Assembly (NCBI GenBank): GCA_018901625.1
Contig: JAHIEM010000015.1
Location: 1 to 6,118, forward strand
Source of the DNA: Nanobdellota archaeon
Lineage (GTDB): Archaea > Nanobdellota > Nanobdellia > Pacearchaeales > GW2011-AR1
DNA: 6,118 nt
Direction of reading: 5' to 3'
The notes beneath the pieces were generated by a model. That model saw only the letters and a program-made list of their open reading frames with translations, did not search any database and was not told where the DNA came from. The position numbers and the translations under genes are program-made. Positions 4,040 through 6,118 of the stretch are shown here, one piece after another. Within the stretch, counting starts at the first letter, position 1. Each line of letters starts with the position of its first letter.

Positions 4040-5746
4040 TTAGCTTCCTTTATTCCATTTTTCAAATAAGCCTGGCTTGTGAACTGTAATGTTTATCCAG
4101 CCTATGGGGATTGTGTAATTTTGATTTGCTTCTTGAGACAGATGCGGAATGTTGAATAAGAGACTTAGCTGATTGTCTTTTACAAATAAGCGATTCTGCT
4201 TAATATTGAAACTTGTTTCTGAAACGAGCCAGCTATTATCTTCAATTGGAGCTTGATAATTACTTACAAAGTAATCTGCATTATTCTTTAGCCACTCCAG
4301 AGAGTATTCTGGCTTGATTATTCGTTGTTTGAATGGCTCGAAGTAACTTGCCTCTGAAAATGAGAAATAACCTGGATATGAGAGGATTATGTCGTTTTTA
4401 GGAACTTTAATAGTATACTCTCCTTTTGTAAGATTAAGATAGAGTGGAACATCTTCTTGATAGAAGTTAAATGTTTTATTATCAAATGTTAAATCTTGTA
4501 TTCCAGAGGAGTGGTAGGTTAGTAATTTTAATTCACTGTCTTTTATTGCGTTTGTATAAATTTCTGATTTCTTATCTTCTAATAGGTAAACAGAGCTATC
4601 TGCGAGGAAGAGTGAGGGGGTAATTATTTTTTTAGTGTTTATTTTAATCTCTCTTATTAAGCCGTCAAAATCTGTGAATACTAATTTATACACTCCTTCT
4701 GGCAGGTTTTCTGCTTTCAATGTTCCTGGCTGAATTATGGCTTTATCTTTGTTTTTTACCTCTGTTATTCCATCATCTGGGATTGTTGTGTTTGCTATCA
4801 GGTTTTCATCTAAGCCATATAAGTAGATATTCAGCTCGTCTGAATTATTATACCAGTTTATATCCTGTTTCTTTACATCTAGAGAGAGATTTCCAGAAAT
4901 ATAGATATAAAATGTGTGCCCTCCCCTTAAAGTTGTGTTGATTAATGTTTCTCCCTGCCAGTTTTCTATTTTATTTGGCTGGGGTTTGAGTTGCATATCT
5001 GTTGCTATTGAGATATTGTCCATTTCCAGCAAGTTTTCAATTGGGAGAAGTTCTAGGTTTTCGTTTATTAAGTAGACATTTCCTAGTTTGTATAACTCCC
5101 CTAGATTAGAAAGTGAAGAGTAGAATATTGGGTTATAAATATAATGCCATTCTTCTTTATCTTTTGCTCCTAGAGATAGCACAGATTTATTTGGGAAATT
5201 ATCTTTAAAGCGTGTTTGTATTAGTATTGTTTCAGAATTTCTGGGGATAGGGACATTAAAGTAAACTAAACTTAAGAGCATGTTTCTATATTCTGAATTT
5301 TCTATTTCTGAAACTCTTGCCAGAGGTGTTAGATAGGGTTTTTTTGCATCTTCCAGTGAGCCGATGTCATAAAAGTAATTGAAATCCCTGCTAATAAGGA
5401 AGTTTGCATAGAAAAGATAACCAAGAATCATAATTGGGATTAGGATTGCCAGTATCTTTAGAATCCTGATGTGTTTTGGTTCTATTATGAATTCCCATGT
5501 GTTGTGGGCATCTTTTTTTAGCTCTTCTTCTACTCTTTCGATTATATTTTCAGAATTAGATGAAACTGGCTGCTTAACCTGAGGGGTTTGTTTAGGCTTG
5601 CTGAATTGTTCATTATACTTGGCTCTGTATCTCTCTGAGTACCATAGTTTCTTTCTGTGAGGGTTATTCATTTCTTCGTTAACTCTAGTTAAGAATTCGT
5701 CTGCGTTTTCTTTCTTATTTTCTGGGTTTTCTTCTTCCATTAGCAT
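4040..5746 (-). CDS. Single-pass surface membrane protein with sequon-rich outer domain
   Basis: A 568-residue protein. Residues 1-93 are very charged and presumably cytoplasmic; residues 94-118 (ILKILAILIPIMILGYLF within) form one membrane helix; the remaining 450 residues are a predicted outer, beta-rich region. The part around residues 270-375 (HTFYIYISGNLSLDV, NIYLYGLDENLI, TIPDDG, LPEGVYKLVFTD) resembles a carbohydrate-binding or Ig-like beta domain that I recall from DPANN surface proteins. Ten N-x-S/T sequons are present (Asn 186, 244, 270, 286, 300, 319, 423, 438, 543, 552), none before the membrane helix. The ATG at 5744-5746 overlaps the upstream stop by 7 bases; the third codon is also ATG (5738-5740) in a TAATG overlap and is an equally good start. 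It probably works at the cell envelope with the upstream glycosyltransferase-like gene. Exact function unknown. Confidence 0.85.
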   Translation of the reverse strand: MLMEEENPENKKENADEFLTRVNEEMNNPHRKKLWYSERYRAKYNEQFSKPKQTPQVKQPVSSNSENIIERVEEELKKDAHNTWEFIIEPKHIRILKILAILIPIMILGYLFYANFLISRDFNYFYDIGSLEDAKKPYLTPLARVSEIENSEYRNMLLSLVYFNVPIPRNSETILIQTRFKDNFPNKSVLSLGAKDKEEWHYIYNPIFYSSLSNLGELYKLGNVYLINENLELLPIENLLEMDNISIATDMQLKPQPNKIENWQGETLINTTLRGGHTFYIYISGNLSLDVKKQDINWYNNSDELNIYLYGLDENLIANTTIPDDGITEVKNKDKAIIQPGTLKAENLPEGVYKLVFTDFDGLIREIKINTKKIITPSLFLADSSVYLLEDKKSEIYTNAIKDSELKLLTYHSSGIQDLTFDNKTFNFYQEDVPLYLNLTKGEYTIKVPKNDIILSYPGYFSFSEASYFEPFKQRIIKPEYSLEWLKNNADYFVSNYQAPIEDNSWLVSETSFNIKQNRLFVKDNQLSLLFNIPHLSQEANQNYTIPIGWINITVHKPGLFEKWNKGS

Positions 5747-6118
5747 ACATACTTGTAAATTTTGTTGTTATCTTGCTCTAGATAAACCTCAAAGCACGGG
5801 TTATTAAATGCTTTTGTGCCTGCAAATAAGTAGATTGGCTTTTCATAGACTTGCATTAGTTCTTTAGTTTCCTGAGTTGAGTTTATTGTCCAAAACTCCT
5901 GCCATTGTGCAAGATTCCATTGGTTTTCATCAAATAAGCCTGGTGCTATTGTTCTTCTTTGTGAATAAGCTAGAACATAAGGAGAGTATTCGCTTGAAAT
6001 TACTAAAATTGATGAGTCTGGCTCTGTGTTCTGTAATTGGGTAATTAGTGTTAATTGGCTTTGGGTGATTAGGGGGTTAGTCTTAGAAAGTTTTCTTAAC
6101 AGACAGTTGACTAAAAAA
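5740..6118 (-). CDS. C-terminal part of a probable membrane glycosyltransferase-like protein (partial)
   Basis: An open frame enters from the right edge and ends with TAA at 5740-5742, giving about 125 C-terminal residues. Visible pieces include SSILVISSEYSPYVLAYSQRRTI followed by APG, then a Trp-rich stretch around WNLAQWQEFW and a final CFEVYLEQ...KIYKYVC. This layout (a buried strand, an aromatic 'S-x-Y' step, 'R(K/R)TIAPG', then a closing strand with 'KIYK') resembles the soluble C-terminal region of large polytopic archaeal glycosyltransferases of the GT-C kind, whose membrane part would be outside the window. That is inference from pattern only. It overlaps the surface protein gene by 1-7 bases, so the two are translationally coupled and probably act together on the cell envelope. 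Confidence 0.75.
   Translation of the reverse strand, partial: FLVNCLLRKLSKTNPLITQSQLTLITQLQNTEPDSSILVISSEYSPYVLAYSQRRTIAPGLFDENQWNLAQWQEFWTINSTQETKELMQVYEKPIYLFAGTKAFNNPCFEVYLEQDNNKIYKYVC

Noticed and set aside
4157..4184. Possible terminator or RNA gene within the 568-residue gene
   Set aside because: Runs of T on the plus strand are only the complement of Lys/Asn/Asp codons; no structure was found.
4720..4941. Plus-strand frame of 73 codons
   Set aside because: Antisense to the beta-rich outer domain of the surface protein; Leu/Tyr/His-rich and featureless.

Overview
The window looks like a piece of a low-GC archaeal genome, most likely a DPANN-type lineage such as Pacearchaeota or Woesearchaeota; that placement is inference. 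Seen directly: the two divergent transcription units at 630 and 789 each have a TATA-like box whose first base lies 29-30 bases before the start ATG, the spacing of leaderless archaeal transcripts. The gene families (DUF5678, a DUF1616-like membrane protein, a wHTH nucleotidyltransferase with a HEPN partner, a surface protein rich in N-glycosylation sequons) fit archaea. There are no strong Shine-Dalgarno sites.

Layout. (1) Positions 1-630, minus strand: a DUF5678 protein followed 3 bases later by a retropepsin-like aspartyl protease gene, which is frameshifted at a GGGG run and leaves the window at the left edge. (2) Positions 631-788: a divergent promoter region with an 80-base island of about 62% GC between two AT-rich promoters. 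(3) Positions 789-1953, plus strand: a two-gene unit, a cytoplasmic GHKL ATPase with an N-terminal STAS-like segment, then a small DUF4325/STAS-like protein one base downstream. This resembles the kinase/antagonist pairs of bacterial partner switching, in an organism expected to have no sigma factors. (4) Positions 1954-2030: a G/T-rich convergent spacer with four runs of four or more G. (5) Positions 2031-3969, minus strand: four overlapping genes, wHTH-nucleotidyltransferase, HEPN protein, a small four-helix membrane protein and a short DUF1616-like membrane protein. They lie behind a promoter carrying three AGGTATA half-sites spaced 11 and 22 bases apart. (6) Positions 4040-6118, minus strand: the C-terminal end of a probable membrane glycosyltransferase-like protein, overlapping a 568-residue single-pass surface protein with ten N-glycosylation sequons, all on the predicted outer side.

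The best candidates for undescribed biology are the ATPase/STAS pair with its G-rich flanks, and the nucleotidyltransferase-HEPN pair coupled by overlaps to two membrane proteins under a likely autoregulated promoter. In both cases the families are recognised but the assembled function is inferred. The right-hand block reads as envelope or glycosylation genes.
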